A DNA stretch of 64,000 nt from Sphingomonas sp. MA1305 (lineage in GTDB: Bacteria; Pseudomonadota; Alphaproteobacteria; Sphingomonadales; Sphingomonadaceae). Of this stretch, positions 36,430-46,504 are shown one piece after another. A program made the translations under genes and the position numbers. Location: assembly GCF_016107325.1 (NCBI RefSeq), contig NZ_RCVT01000003.1:62001-126000 (forward strand), written 5' to 3'. The notes under the pieces were generated by a model. It searched no databases. It saw nothing but the letters and a program-made list of their open reading frames with translations, and had not been told where the DNA came from. The stretch's first letter is position 1. Every line of letters begins with the position of its first letter.

Positions 36430-37619
36430 GCCGTGCCCTTCTTGCGGTTGCGGCCGGGAATGTAGCGGACGATGACCTTGCCGACCTTGCCGAAGGCGCG
36501 CTCGATCGCGCCGATCGGCTGACCGCCGGGGACATAGGCGATCGTATAGTACATCCAGAGGATCAGCCCGGCGAAGATCAGGAACGGCGTCCACAGCGCG
36601 ATCAGCGGGTCGATCCGGCCGAGTTCGCCGATCGAGGCGGCGTATTCGTTGACCTTGTGATAGGCGACGATCATCACGATTGCCAGGAAGACGCCGACAC
36701 CCGACGATGATCGCTTCGGCGGCACGCCGAGAGCGATGGCGAGCAGCGGCAACAGGAACATGGTTGCCACCTCGACCAGGCGGAAGTGGAATTCCGACCG
36801 CGTGCTGTCGCGCTGTTCCTCGCTCGCCGCGCGATGGCCGAGCTTGGCGAGTTCGGGCAGCGTGAATTCGAGATTGCGACCGCCGCGACGCCGGAAGCTC
36901 TCATATTTCGGCAGCGGGATCGGCAAGTCGTGTGAGGTGAAGGTCAGCACGCGCGGCACCTGGAAATTGGGCGCCTTGTGCACCAGCGTGCCGTTGGTCA
37001 GGCGGAAGATGATCGTATTGGGATCGTCCGTCGCCAGGAACTGGCCGCTCTGCGCGGTCACCGAATAGCTGGTGCCTTTGTTCTCGACATGGACGAAGAT
37101 GCCCTCGAGTTGACGACCGCGGTCGTGGCTCTGCTCGATGCGCAGCGTCATCTGGCTACCGAAATGGGTGAACTCCCCGACCTTGATCGAGGCGCCGAGC
37201 GCGCCGGTGCGCAATTCGAAGCGCAATTGCTCGTAATAATAGCGCGCCTGCGGCTGTACGAAGCCGACGATCGCGATGTTGAGCGCGGCGAGGACGATCG
37301 CGTACATATAGGGCACGCGCAGCAGCCGTGTGTAGCTGACGCCGACGGCGCGTAGCACGTCGAGCTCCGAATTGGCGGCGAGGCGGCGGAAGGCGAGCAG
37401 GATGCCGAGCAGCAGGCCGATCGGAATGCCGAGACCGAGATATTCCGGCAGCAGATTGGCGAGCATCCGCCAGACGACGCTGATCGGGCCGCCCTGCGTC
37501 GCGACGAAGTCGAACAAGCGACGGATGCGGTCGAGCACCAGCAGCATGGCCGCGATGGTCAGCGTCGAGATCAGCGGCAACGCGATCAGCCTGGCCATGT
37601 AGCGGTCGATGGATTTCAT
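36426..37619 (-). CDS. lptF: LptF-family lipid export permease
   Basis: 397-residue partner of LptG with the same layout: helices at the N-terminus, a periplasmic jellyroll in the middle and three C-terminal helices. ANSELDVLRAVGVSY is the cytoplasmic coupling helix. A basic tail (RYIPGRNRKKG) follows the last helix. First gene of the lptF-lptG pair. About 100 bases part it from the histidine kinase gene. Confidence 0.9.
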   Translation of the reverse strand: MKSIDRYMARLIALPLISTLTIAAMLLVLDRIRRLFDFVATQGGPISVVWRMLANLLPEYLGLGIPIGLLLGILLAFRRLAANSELDVLRAVGVSYTRLLRVPYMYAIVLAALNIAIVGFVQPQARYYYEQLRFELRTGALGASIKVGEFTHFGSQMTLRIEQSHDRGRQLEGIFVHVENKGTSYSVTAQSGQFLATDDPNTIIFRLTNGTLVHKAPNFQVPRVLTFTSHDLPIPLPKYESFRRRGGRNLEFTLPELAKLGHRAASEEQRDSTRSEFHFRLVEVATMFLLPLLAIALGVPPKRSSSGVGVFLAIVMIVAYHKVNEYAASIGELGRIDPLIALWTPFLIFAGLILWMYYTIAYVPGGQPIGAIERAFGKVGKVIVRYIPGRNRKKGTA

Positions 37620-37719
37620 GCGGGAAGGGGCTCGGGCCGGAACGGGAAGGGCAGGCGTATAGGATTGCAGGCTAGACGCGCCAGCTAAAAATACCGTTCC
37701 GACACCGCAGACGGGGCGG

Positions 37720-39663
37720 CTATTCCGCCGCGATCCGATGCGGCGCGTCCGGCCGTTCGCGCGCCATCGCGGCGCTGATCGCACGGTCCAGCCCCGACAG
37801 GGTGAACGGCTTGCGCAGTACCTGATGGTCGCCGAACTCGCTGGCATTGGCCTCGCCCGCGAAGCCGGTGACGAACAGCACGGCGACGTGCGGCACCTGC
37901 GGGGCGAGCGCGGCGATCAGTTCGGGACCGGTCTGGCCGGGCATCAGCACGTCGGAAATGATCAGGTCGATGTCGTCATGTTCGGCCAGCAGCGCCGCCG
38001 CCTTGCCGGGCTCGTCGCACGGCACCGGCAGATGGCCCAGTTCGGCGAGCGCGGCGACGGTGGCGGCGAGCACGCGCGGATCGTCTTCGACGACCAGCAC
38101 GTGCAGCGTCTCGCCGCGATCGACCGGCGCGGCGGCGGCGGGCGAGGGTGCGGCGGCGGGGGCGACGCTGGTATCGCGCGGCAGGAAGAGCGTCACCGTC
38201 GTGCCACGGCCGACGACGCTGTCGATCGCCATCGCGCCGCCCAGTTGGCGGACGAGCGCGAAGATCTGGCTGAGGCCGAGGCCGGTTCCCTTGCCGACCG
38301 CCTTGGTGGTGAAGAACGGTTCGAAGACGCGGTCGATGATCTCCGGCGGGATGCCGGTGCCGGTATCGGTGACCGCGATCGTGACGTGGTCGCCAGCGCG
38401 GCATTCGCCGACCTCGCCCGCGTTCAGCGTCGCGGTGCCGGTGGCCACGGTCAGCGTGCCGCGCCCGTTCATCGCGTCGCGGGCATTGACCGCGAGGTTG
38501 AGCACCGCATTCTCCAGCTGCACCCGGTCGGCACGCACCCGCCAGCCGCAGGCCGCGTCCTGCGTGGTCACGGTGATCGCGTCGCCGAGCGTCCGGTCGA
38601 GCAATTCCGACATACCCGCGACCAGCCCCGCCGCATCGAGCGACTCCGGCTTCAAGGACTCCTCGCGGCTGAAGGCGAGCAGGCGGCGGGTCAGCGCAGC
38701 GGCGCGGTCGGCACCATCGGTGGCATTGTCGAGGTGGCGGCGGGCGGCGACCGGATCGTGGTCGACGCTGCGCCGCGCCAGTTCCAGTCCGCCCAGCACC
38801 ACCGCGAGCATGTTGTTGAAATCGTGAGCAATGCCGCCGGTCAATTGGCCGACCGCCTCCATCTTCTGGATTTGGCGCAGCTTCGCTTCCTGGACGCGCA
38901 GATCCTCCGTGGCGCGCGACACCGCGGCGGCGAGTTCCTCGGCCCGCTGCTGCGCCGCCGTCGCCTCTGCGCGGGCGACGGCCCGTTCGCCGATCGCGCG
39001 GATGATGAACCAGCCGAGCAGCAAGGCGCCGACGACGATGAGCACGCCGAAGAGCGCCAGCACCGCCGCCAGCCGGTTCGACCGCTGCACCGTGCGCATC
39101 GCGTCGGCGGTGCGCGCGTCGAGCAGGGCGCGCTCGCCGTCGATGATCCGGTTGAGCGTCCGGTCGATGTCGCTGAGGCTGGCAGACTGTCGCGCCTTGT
39201 AGAAGCGGGCGAGCGCCTGCGCATTCTTCTTGTAGGTGGTGCTGAGCGCGATCAGCGACAGTTCCTCGCCGCGATCCTCATAGGCGTCGCGGAGATGGTC
39301 GACGCGGCGGCTTTGCGTCCGGCTGGGCATGACGAGATCGTCGAGCCGGTCGAGCTGGGTGCCCGCCAGCCGCCATTTGTCGTAATAGATCTGGCCGAGG
39401 GCAGTGTCGCCGCTGATCACGTATCGGCCGAGCGCCGCTTCGGATTGGGCGATCGATCCCGCCAGCGTCCGCGCCAGGATCATCACGTCATAGCTGTGCG
39501 CCTGCAGCCGCAGCGCCCGGTCGCGCTGCCGGTTAGCGTTGCCGAGCGTCACGATCAGTCCGGCCAGCACGAGCGCACCCAGCAACCCCATCACGACCAG
39601 CGTGATGGTGCGCCATGCGGCTTGGCCCCCCCGGGCCAGCGGTTCGGCCTCGTCCCGCGTCAC
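37720..39663 (-). CDS. CHASE3-type hybrid histidine kinase
   Basis: 647-residue inner-membrane sensor. Two membrane helices (about 19-41 and 200-224) enclose a periplasmic helical CHASE3-like domain. The phosphorylated histidine is H280 in GGIAHDFNNML, followed by a HATPase (NARDAMNGRG, DTGTGIPPE, GTGLGLSQI) and a C-terminal receiver with D571 in ISDVLMPGQTG. No separate response regulator with a DNA-binding domain lies nearby, so its output may go through another protein. It stands between the Lpt genes and spt on the same strand. The signal is unknown. Confidence 0.92.
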   Translation of the reverse strand: MTRDEAEPLARGGQAAWRTITLVVMGLLGALVLAGLIVTLGNANRQRDRALRLQAHSYDVMILARTLAGSIAQSEAALGRYVISGDTALGQIYYDKWRLAGTQLDRLDDLVMPSRTQSRRVDHLRDAYEDRGEELSLIALSTTYKKNAQALARFYKARQSASLSDIDRTLNRIIDGERALLDARTADAMRTVQRSNRLAAVLALFGVLIVVGALLLGWFIIRAIGERAVARAEATAAQQRAEELAAAVSRATEDLRVQEAKLRQIQKMEAVGQLTGGIAHDFNNMLAVVLGGLELARRSVDHDPVAARRHLDNATDGADRAAALTRRLLAFSREESLKPESLDAAGLVAGMSELLDRTLGDAITVTTQDAACGWRVRADRVQLENAVLNLAVNARDAMNGRGTLTVATGTATLNAGEVGECRAGDHVTIAVTDTGTGIPPEIIDRVFEPFFTTKAVGKGTGLGLSQIFALVRQLGGAMAIDSVVGRGTTVTLFLPRDTSVAPAAAPSPAAAAPVDRGETLHVLVVEDDPRVLAATVAALAELGHLPVPCDEPGKAAALLAEHDDIDLIISDVLMPGQTGPELIAALAPQVPHVAVLFVTGFAGEANASEFGDHQVLRKPFTLSGLDRAISAAMARERPDAPHRIAAE

Positions 39664-39714
39664 GGCAAGGATGCTACCCCAACCTCCCGTCGCTGGGAAG
39701 CCGGGGACGGCGGC

Positions 39715-40971
39715 TCAGCCGATCGCGCCCACGGCCTGACCCGCGGCGCGGAAATGGCCGAGCACGGTGTCGATCTGCGCGTCGCTATGCTCGGCGCACA
39801 GCGAGCAGCGCAGCAGGAAGGTGCCGGCCGGCGTTGCCGGCGGCCGCGCCATGTTGACGTAGACACCCGCCTCGAGCAGCGCCTGCCACATCGCCACCGC
39901 CTGCATCTGGTCATCCAGGATCACCGCGACGATCGCGCTGTCCGGATTCTCGGTGCCGAGCCGGAAGCCCAGTTGTTTCAGGCCGCCGTGCAGGCGACGC
40001 GCGTTGGACCAGAGCTGCGCCCGCTTGCCATGCGCGGTCATCAGCTTGCGGATCGACGCCTCTGCCGTGGCGACCACCGACGGCGGCAGCGAGGCGGTGA
40101 AGATATAGGGGCGGCAGGCGAGGCGGATCGCCTCGAACTTCGGATGGTTCGAGACGCAGAAGCCGCCGACGGTGCCGACCGATTTGGAGAAGGTGCCGAC
40201 GACGAAGTCGACATCGCCTTCCAGGCCCTGATCCTCATAGACGCCGCGGCCGTTGGGGCCGAAGAAGCCCATCGAATGCGCTTCGTCGCTGAGCACCATC
40301 GCGCCATGCTTCTTGGCGACGGCGACCATCTCCTTGAGCGGCGCAATGTCGCCGAGCATCGAATAGACGCCCTCGAGCACGACGAGCTTGCCGGCATCCC
40401 TGGGCAGGCGGCCGAGCCGCTTGTCGAGGTCGGCGACGTCGTTGTGGCGGAAGCGGACGATCTCCGCATAGCCCTGTTTGCAGCCGTCGTAGATCGAGGC
40501 GTGGCTGTCGGCGTCGAGAATTACGTAGTCGCCCTTGCCGGCGACCGTCGAGATCATGCCGAGATTGGCCATATAGCCGGTCGAGAAGACGATCGCGCCC
40601 GACACGCCGTAGAAATCGCGCAGCGCCTGTTCCACCGCCATGTGGTCGCGGAAGGTGCCGTTGAGCATGCGGCTGCCGTTGGTGCCCGATCCGAACTGGT
40701 CGAGCGCGGCATGGCCGGCGGCGACGACGTCGGGATCGAACGTCATGCCCATGTAATTGTAGGTGCCGAGCAGGATCGTGTCGCGGCCGGCGATCACCGC
40801 CTCGGTCGGGCTCTTCACCTGTTCCATGACGATCGCGAAGGGATCGTTGACGCCGGTGTCGATCAGCGCCTGACGCTCGGCGATCAGGCCGTCGAACTTG
40901 CTCATCAGGTCGCGCGGCGCGTCGCTGACCAGCGGGCTCGGCACCTCCGGCTGCAGGCCCGTCTCGGTCAT
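39715..40971 (-). CDS. spt: Serine palmitoyltransferase
   Basis: 418-residue soluble PLP enzyme that joins serine and palmitoyl-thioester into 3-ketodihydrosphingosine, the first step of sphingolipid synthesis. GTYNYMGMTFDP, NGSRMLNGTFRDH, ADSHASIYDG and the PLP lysine in GTFSKSVGTVGGF match the well-studied Sphingomonas paucimobilis enzyme closely along the whole length. The start overlaps the acp stop (ATGA), so the acyl carrier protein and SPT are made together; the substrate here is likely acyl-ACP. This is the best taxonomic marker in the window. Confidence 0.98.
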   Translation of the reverse strand: MTETGLQPEVPSPLVSDAPRDLMSKFDGLIAERQALIDTGVNDPFAIVMEQVKSPTEAVIAGRDTILLGTYNYMGMTFDPDVVAAGHAALDQFGSGTNGSRMLNGTFRDHMAVEQALRDFYGVSGAIVFSTGYMANLGMISTVAGKGDYVILDADSHASIYDGCKQGYAEIVRFRHNDVADLDKRLGRLPRDAGKLVVLEGVYSMLGDIAPLKEMVAVAKKHGAMVLSDEAHSMGFFGPNGRGVYEDQGLEGDVDFVVGTFSKSVGTVGGFCVSNHPKFEAIRLACRPYIFTASLPPSVVATAEASIRKLMTAHGKRAQLWSNARRLHGGLKQLGFRLGTENPDSAIVAVILDDQMQAVAMWQALLEAGVYVNMARPPATPAGTFLLRCSLCAEHSDAQIDTVLGHFRAAGQAVGAIG

Positions 40972-41216
40972 GCCTGCGCCTTCAGTTTGACGACGGCATC
41001 GGCGAGCTGACCGATGTTCTCGATCTCGGCCTGCATGTTCATCGTGATGATGATGTCGAACTCGTCCTCGATCGCGGCGACGAAGTCCATCACCGTCAAG
41101 CTGTCCCATTCCAGGTCGCCCTGGAAGGTGGTGGCGTCGGTCAGCGCGACGCCCTTCTTGTTGAAGGGTTCGATCTGGGCCTTGATGGTGTCGAGGATCT
41201 GGGTGCGGTCGGTCAT
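40968..41216 (-). CDS. acpR: Acyl carrier protein of the sphingolipid pathway
   Basis: 82-residue carrier with the phosphopantetheine serine S39 in LEWDSLTVMDF. It is distinct from the housekeeping AcpP motif (DSLD) and less acidic at the helix. Overlap with spt implies it delivers the acyl chain to SPT, as proposed for the Caulobacter ceramide cluster. Confidence 0.93.
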   Translation of the reverse strand: MTDRTQILDTIKAQIEPFNKKGVALTDATTFQGDLEWDSLTVMDFVAAIEDEFDIIITMNMQAEIENIGQLADAVVKLKAQA

Positions 41217-41256
41217 GATGATGTTCCGTTGGCAGGCAATTACGGCAGGGTTGCGG

Positions 41257-42156
41257 CTATAGCAGGCCGTTGGCGCGATACCACCGGGCGGTGGCGGCGA
41301 GGCCGTCTCCGGTGGTCGTGGTGGCGGTCCACAGCGCTGGAGGCGGGCGGCGGGCGGGATCGGCAGTCCAGTCGCCGTGGCAGAGGTAGCCGACGCGGTC
41401 GGCGGTCAGCTTGGCCGCCGTGCCGCGCAGCCGACGATCGAGCGCCGCGCCGAGGCGCAGGCCGGCAGCGGGCAGATGGATCGGCCAGACACGCCGCCCG
41501 ACCGCTCGGCCGATCAGCCGCGCCATTTCGGCATGGGTGAGGACATGGCCGTCGTCCGCCTCCAATATGGCGCTGGGCCCGCTCCGCTCCGCGAGCGCCA
41601 GGAGCAGTCGGGCGAGATCCTCGACCGCGATCAGCGACACCTTGCCCGGCGGCGGCAGCAGCGCCAGCCCGAAGCGGGCGAGGCGGAACATGTCGCGCAT
41701 CTCCATGTCGCCGGCGCCGTAGACGCCGGTCGGGCGGACGATCGTCCAGTCGAGCGGCGAGGCCGCGACCAGCGCCTCGCTCTCGCGCTTCGACCAGCCG
41801 TAGAGCGACAGCTGCGGCTCCCGCGCCGAAAGGGAGGAGACGTGGACGAAGCGGGCGATACCCGCCGCCTGCGTCGCGGCGATCATGGTGCGGGTGCCAT
41901 CGACGTTGCCGGCGACGAAGCCCGCGCGATCCGGTGCGCTGACAACACCGGCGACATGGATCACCGCGTCGCTGCCCGCGACGAGATCGGCGAGGCTGCC
42001 GGGACGATCCAACGCCCCCTCCACCCAGGTGACACCGTCGCGTGCCGGCTGAGCACGCCGGGTGAGGGCGCGGACGTGGTGGCCGGCGGCGAGTGCTCGG
42101 TCGACCAGCACGCGTCCCACGAAGCCGGTGGCGCCGGTGATGGCGAGGGTGGTCAT
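41257..42156 (-). CDS. cerR: NAD(P)-dependent epimerase-like reductase, ceramide pathway (CerR)
   Basis: 299-residue short-chain dehydrogenase of the extended (atypical) type. Rossmann motif GATGFVGRVL, active YGWSK (YxxxK) and a PTGVYG segment are visible. In Caulobacter the matching gene beside spt and acp encodes the enzyme that reduces the 3-keto group of ceramide. Forty bases upstream of acp on the same strand, so probably one operon cerR-acp-spt. Confidence 0.85.
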   Translation of the reverse strand: MTTLAITGATGFVGRVLVDRALAAGHHVRALTRRAQPARDGVTWVEGALDRPGSLADLVAGSDAVIHVAGVVSAPDRAGFVAGNVDGTRTMIAATQAAGIARFVHVSSLSAREPQLSLYGWSKRESEALVAASPLDWTIVRPTGVYGAGDMEMRDMFRLARFGLALLPPPGKVSLIAVEDLARLLLALAERSGPSAILEADDGHVLTHAEMARLIGRAVGRRVWPIHLPAAGLRLGAALDRRLRGTAAKLTADRVGYLCHGDWTADPARRPPPALWTATTTTGDGLAATARWYRANGLL

Positions 42157-42175
42157 CGGCCCGCAATCCTGGTGC

Positions 42176-42271
42176 CGTCATCCCCGCGCGGGCGAAGATC
42201 CAGACCCGCCGTGATCTGCGATAGAGGCGCAAAGCCGGACAGTCTGGATCCCCACCTGTTCGGGGAGGACG
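42176..42271. repeat. 96-base imperfect inverted repeat
   Basis: CGTCATCCCCGCGCGGGCGA then AGATCCAGAC (42176-42205) is roughly inverted at 42242-42271 (GTCTGGATCC ... CGGGGAGGACG), with about a quarter of positions changed. It fills the gap between proB and cerR. Confidence 0.75.
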
Positions 42272-42286
42272 AAGAGCAGAGGCGCA

Positions 42287-43387
42287 TCACAGCAGCGCCA
42301 GATGGTTGCGGTGGACCAGCGCGGCGCGGGGGGCATAGCCGAGGATGTCCGTTTGCTCCTCCGTCCGGCGGCCGAGCAGGCGCGCGGTTTCGGCCGCGTC
42401 ATATTCCGCCAGGCCGCGTGCGAGGCGGCCGTTCGGCCCCTCGATCGTGACCAGGTCGCCGCGCGCGAAATCACCCTCTACGCGCGTCGCGCCGGCGGCG
42501 AGCAGGCTGCCGCCCTGCACCAGCGCCGCCGCGGCGCCGGCGTCGACATGGATGCTGCCGGCGGCGGTCAAGCCGCCGGCCAGCCAAGCCTTGCGGGCCG
42601 ACGCGGTCCGCTCGGCGACGAACAATGTGTGCCGCGGCTCGCCGGCGAGCGGATGATCGACCCGGCCGGAGGCAATAGCAAGCGCGGCACCCGCCGCGGT
42701 GGCGATCCGTGCCGCCTCGACCTTGGATACCATGCCGCCCGATCCCATGCCGGAGGCGGAGCCGCGGTCGGCCATGCCGGCGACCGCGTCGATCCGCTCG
42801 ACCCGCGCGATATGCCGTGCGGCCGGATGGATGTGCGGATTGGCGTCGTACAGTCCGTCGACGTCGGACAGCAACACGACACCGCTGGCACCCGCCGCCT
42901 GCGCGACACGCGCCGCAAGGCGGTCGTTGTCGCCGAAGCGGATTTCCTCGGTAGCGACGCTGTCATTCTCGTTGATGACCGGCACGACGCCCAGGCCGAG
43001 CAGCCGGCCGAGCGTGGCGGCGGCGTTGAGATAACGGCGGCGATCCTCCAGATCGGCAAGCGTGACCAGCATCTGTGCCGCCGTCAGGCCATGCAGGCCG
43101 AGCAATTCCGCCCAGGTCTGGCTGAGCGCGATCTGACCCGTCGCAGCGGCGGCCTGCGCGTCTTCCAGGCTGGCACGACCGCCTTTCGCAAGGCCGAGCC
43201 GGCGAGCCCCGAGGGCGATCGCGCCCGAGGATACGATCGCGACCTGTTGCCCCTCGCGCATCCGCGCGGCGATGTCGGCGACCAGGGTGGCCAGCCATGA
43301 CCGTCGAACATCCCCCTCGGCGCCGACCAGCAACGCGGAGCCGACTTTCACGATCAGGCGGGGGCAGGCGGCGGGCGCGAACAGCAT
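42287..43387 (-). CDS. proB: Glutamate 5-kinase
   Basis: 366-residue enzyme of proline synthesis. The kinase domain (IVKVGSALLV, SSGAIALG, VINENDSVATEEI, GDNDRLAA, LLSDVDGLYDANP) is followed by a C-terminal PUA domain from about residue 275. Start at MLFAPAACP by similarity. Obg and proB are neighbours in many alphaproteobacteria, here parted only by a small gene. Confidence 0.96.
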   Translation of the reverse strand: MLFAPAACPRLIVKVGSALLVGAEGDVRRSWLATLVADIAARMREGQQVAIVSSGAIALGARRLGLAKGGRASLEDAQAAAATGQIALSQTWAELLGLHGLTAAQMLVTLADLEDRRRYLNAAATLGRLLGLGVVPVINENDSVATEEIRFGDNDRLAARVAQAAGASGVVLLSDVDGLYDANPHIHPAARHIARVERIDAVAGMADRGSASGMGSGGMVSKVEAARIATAAGAALAIASGRVDHPLAGEPRHTLFVAERTASARKAWLAGGLTAAGSIHVDAGAAAALVQGGSLLAAGATRVEGDFARGDLVTIEGPNGRLARGLAEYDAAETARLLGRRTEEQTDILGYAPRAALVHRNHLALL

Positions 43388-43454
43388 GGCCGCCCGCCTT
43401 TGCCCGCTTTGTCGATTGACTCCAAGGGGTGGCGGCACCGTCGGTGCCGCGCCG

Positions 43455-43631
43455 TTACTGCAGCGAGGACGAAGGAATGCCGGCGGTCAGCGCACCGAAG
43501 CCGTGTGCCTCGCAATATTCCGAAGCCTCGGTGATCAAGGCAACGAGCAGCGTTTCGTCGAGCGCCAAGGCCAAAGCGAGCGCCTGGTCGAGATGAAGGC
43601 GCATCATCCGTCTCGCATCAAGGTCGTTCAC
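43455..43631 (-). CDS. 58-residue conserved small protein
   Basis: GTG start; sequence opens VNDLDARRMMRLHLDQALAL and has a leucine-rich helical centre, then ITEASEYCEAHGFG with a lone cysteine. I recall similar short proteins in sphingomonad genomes, all unnamed. Helix periodicity and the lack of stops in a clean reading support it as a real gene, but it is short and has a weak ribosome site (GGAG about ten bases upstream). Confidence 0.55.
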   Translation of the reverse strand: MNDLDARRMMRLHLDQALALALALDETLLVALITEASEYCEAHGFGALTAGIPSSSLQ

Positions 43632-43757
43632 ACGCGCACACTCCGCTCCGGATGCAATCGCCGGAGCATCTAACCGAACTGGATACGGTTCATTGTGATC
43701 CAGATCAACAAGACAGCGCTTTGATCGACCGAAAGCGTACCTAAATCGGTGGATCGC

Positions 43758-44813
<1,056 letters not shown>

Positions 44814-44841
44814 TTAGCGTGCCGCGGCGGCAAGGCCAGTG

Positions 44842-45435
44842 TCAGCCGAGCGGCTGGCGCAGGGCGTCGGCGGCGATGTCCCGAGCCGTGCGGCGCGGCA
44901 GGCCGAGCGCGCGGGCGATCGGCGCGCCGAGCAGCGCATCGCCGAGCGCCATCAGCATCAGCTGCAGCGTCTCTTCGGCGATGGGCCGGGGGCGGGGGGC
45001 GAGATCGATGGCGAGTTCGTCGACCAGGCCGTGGATCGCGGCGAGAATCGGGTCGAGCGCATCCTGGTTGCCGGTCAGGATCATCCAGCTGGCGAGCGCA
45101 CCTGCTCCATCCCTGTCGAACGCGTCGAAGACCAGTTCGACGATCCCGGCCGGGTCGCGCTCGTCGGCTGGTGTTTCGGCGATACGCGCCCGGATCGCGG
45201 CGGAGATGGCGCTCGCCATGCGCGCGATCAGCGCCTGCTGCAGCCCCGCCGCCGAACCGAAATGATGAAGCAGATTGGCGTGGGTGCGGCCGATCTCCGC
45301 CGCCACCGCCTTCAGCGTCACCGCTTGCGGCCCCTCGGCGACGAGGAGCCGGCGCGCGGCGTCGAGGGCGCGATCGCGAGAGGCTTCCGGGGACAGGCGC
45401 TTGGGCGTCGGCACGGGCAGCGGCGTAGCGGGCAA
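44842..45435 (-). CDS. TetR-family transcriptional regulator
   Basis: About 197 residues. The N-terminal helix-turn-helix (AVTLKAVAAEIGRTHANLLHHFG) is clear; the ligand-binding half is all helical with no recognised specificity. The start is uncertain: a TTG at 45435 is used and a GTG at 45414 is equally possible; no strong ribosome site marks either. It lies between obgE and a GNAT gene on the same strand. The target is unknown. Confidence 0.85.
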   Translation of the reverse strand: MPATPLPVPTPKRLSPEASRDRALDAARRLLVAEGPQAVTLKAVAAEIGRTHANLLHHFGSAAGLQQALIARMASAISAAIRARIAETPADERDPAGIVELVFDAFDRDGAGALASWMILTGNQDALDPILAAIHGLVDELAIDLAPRPRPIAEETLQLMLMALGDALLGAPIARALGLPRRTARDIAADALRQPLG

Positions 45436-45485
45436 GGGCGCGGAACGTAAGGGGCGATGTCCCCCTCCCCGAAGGGAGGGAACGG

Positions 45486-46031
45486 TCAGGCCGCGATCGG
45501 CATCGGTTTGGAGTCGTCCGCCGTCAGGTCGAGCGTATATTCGACGCTGGTCGCCGCGTCGGCGCGCGCGGGCGAGCGCTTCAGCGCGGTCCGGCCGGTC
45601 GGTTGGAAGCCGAGCTTGCGCAGCACCCGACCTGATGCGGGATTGTCGGCATAATGCCAGGCGCCGAGACGCGCGAACGGTAGCGCATGCCTTGCCATGT
45701 CGACCACGGCGCGGCCCGCCTCGGTCGCATAGCCGCGCCCCCAGGCGGACGGGGTCAGCCAATAGCCGAGCTCGGGCCCGTGATCATATCGTGTGATGCC
45801 GATGCCGCCGATCAGCGTCGGCGTTTCGCCGTCGTGGCAGACGATCTGGAAGCGCGGTTCGTGGGCGCCGCGCGGGCTGGACAGAAAGGCCGCCGCCGCT
45901 GCCTCGTCATAGGGGAAGGGGACGTGGCTCAGCATCCGCACCACCGCTTCGTGTCCGATTGCCTGGCTCAGTGCAGGGGCGTCCTCCGGCCAGCCGGGCC
46001 GCAGGGTCAGTCTCTTGGTTCTGGCGAACAT
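45486..46031 (-). CDS. GNAT-family N-acetyltransferase (RimJ/RimL type)
   Basis: 181 residues. The opening KRLTLRPGWPEDA, the acetyl-CoA segment GYWLTPSAWGRGYATEAGRAVV and NPASGRVLRKLGF match RimJ/RimL-like proteins that acetylate N-termini or small molecules. Start ATG has AGGAG about ten bases upstream. It follows the rpmA terminator and precedes the TetR gene. Confidence 0.9.
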   Translation of the reverse strand: MFARTKRLTLRPGWPEDAPALSQAIGHEAVVRMLSHVPFPYDEAAAAAFLSSPRGAHEPRFQIVCHDGETPTLIGGIGITRYDHGPELGYWLTPSAWGRGYATEAGRAVVDMARHALPFARLGAWHYADNPASGRVLRKLGFQPTGRTALKRSPARADAATSVEYTLDLTADDSKPMPIAA

Positions 46032-46103
46032 GCTCGTCGCTCTCCTCATACGTGCCGCTGCCACGCGTCTGTGACGCGGCGGCGACAGGGTTGAGGGAGC
46101 ACG

Positions 46104-46135
46104 AAAAAAGGGAGCCGGGGTGACCCGCCTCCCTT
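46104..46135 (-). terminator. Rho-independent terminator of rplU-rpmA
   Basis: On the minus strand AAGGGAG-GCGGGTCACCCCGG-CTCCCTT then more T: a perfect 7-bp stem with an inner GGG/CCC pair and a T-tract of six. About 70 bases after the rpmA stop. Confidence 0.85.
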
Positions 46136-46144
46136 GTCTGGTTG

Positions 46145-46190
46145 GCACCGCCTGGGCGGTGCGACCGGGTCACCCTGGTGGGCAACCCGG
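46145..46190. repeat. Two hairpins between rpmA and its terminator
   Basis: GCACCGCC-TG-GGCGGTGC (46145-46162) is a perfect 8-bp hairpin; CCGGGT...ACCCGG (46165-46190) is a 6-bp one. GGTGACCCG at 46119 can also pair with CGGGTCACC at 46166. The leader of this 3' region is thus highly structured. Confidence 0.6.
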
Positions 46191-46204
46191 TTGGTCGCCC
46201 GATG

Positions 46205-46474
46205 TTATTCAGCCGCCTCGGCCATAATCTCGACCGAGCAGAATTTGCGGCCGAGCTTGCCCTCGTGGAACGCCACGCGGCCGTCGACGAGCGCAAAAAG
46301 GGTGTGGTCCTTGCCCATGCCGACGTTGCGGCCCGGGTAGAACTTCGTGCCGCGCTGGCGGACGAGGATGTTGCCGGCGATCGCTTCCTGACCACCGAAC
46401 TTCTTCACGCCAAGGCGACGGCCGGCCGAATCACGACCGTTGCGCGACGAACCGCCTGCTTTCTTATGTGCCAT
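46205..46474 (-). CDS. rpmA: Ribosomal protein bL27
   Basis: 89 residues, part of the 50S subunit near the peptidyl-transferase centre. [20 protein letters not shown] is the standard opening and [10 protein letters not shown] the standard centre. Follows rplU by 30 bases, as in most bacteria. Confidence 0.98.
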   Translation of the reverse strand: MAHKKAGGSSRNGRDSAGRRLGVKKFGGQEAIAGNILVRQRGTKFYPGRNVGMGKDHTLFALVDGRVAFHEGKLGRKFCSVEIMAEAAE

Positions 46475-46504
46475 GCTGCTCTACTCCTGGTTCGCGCGTA
46501 CGGA

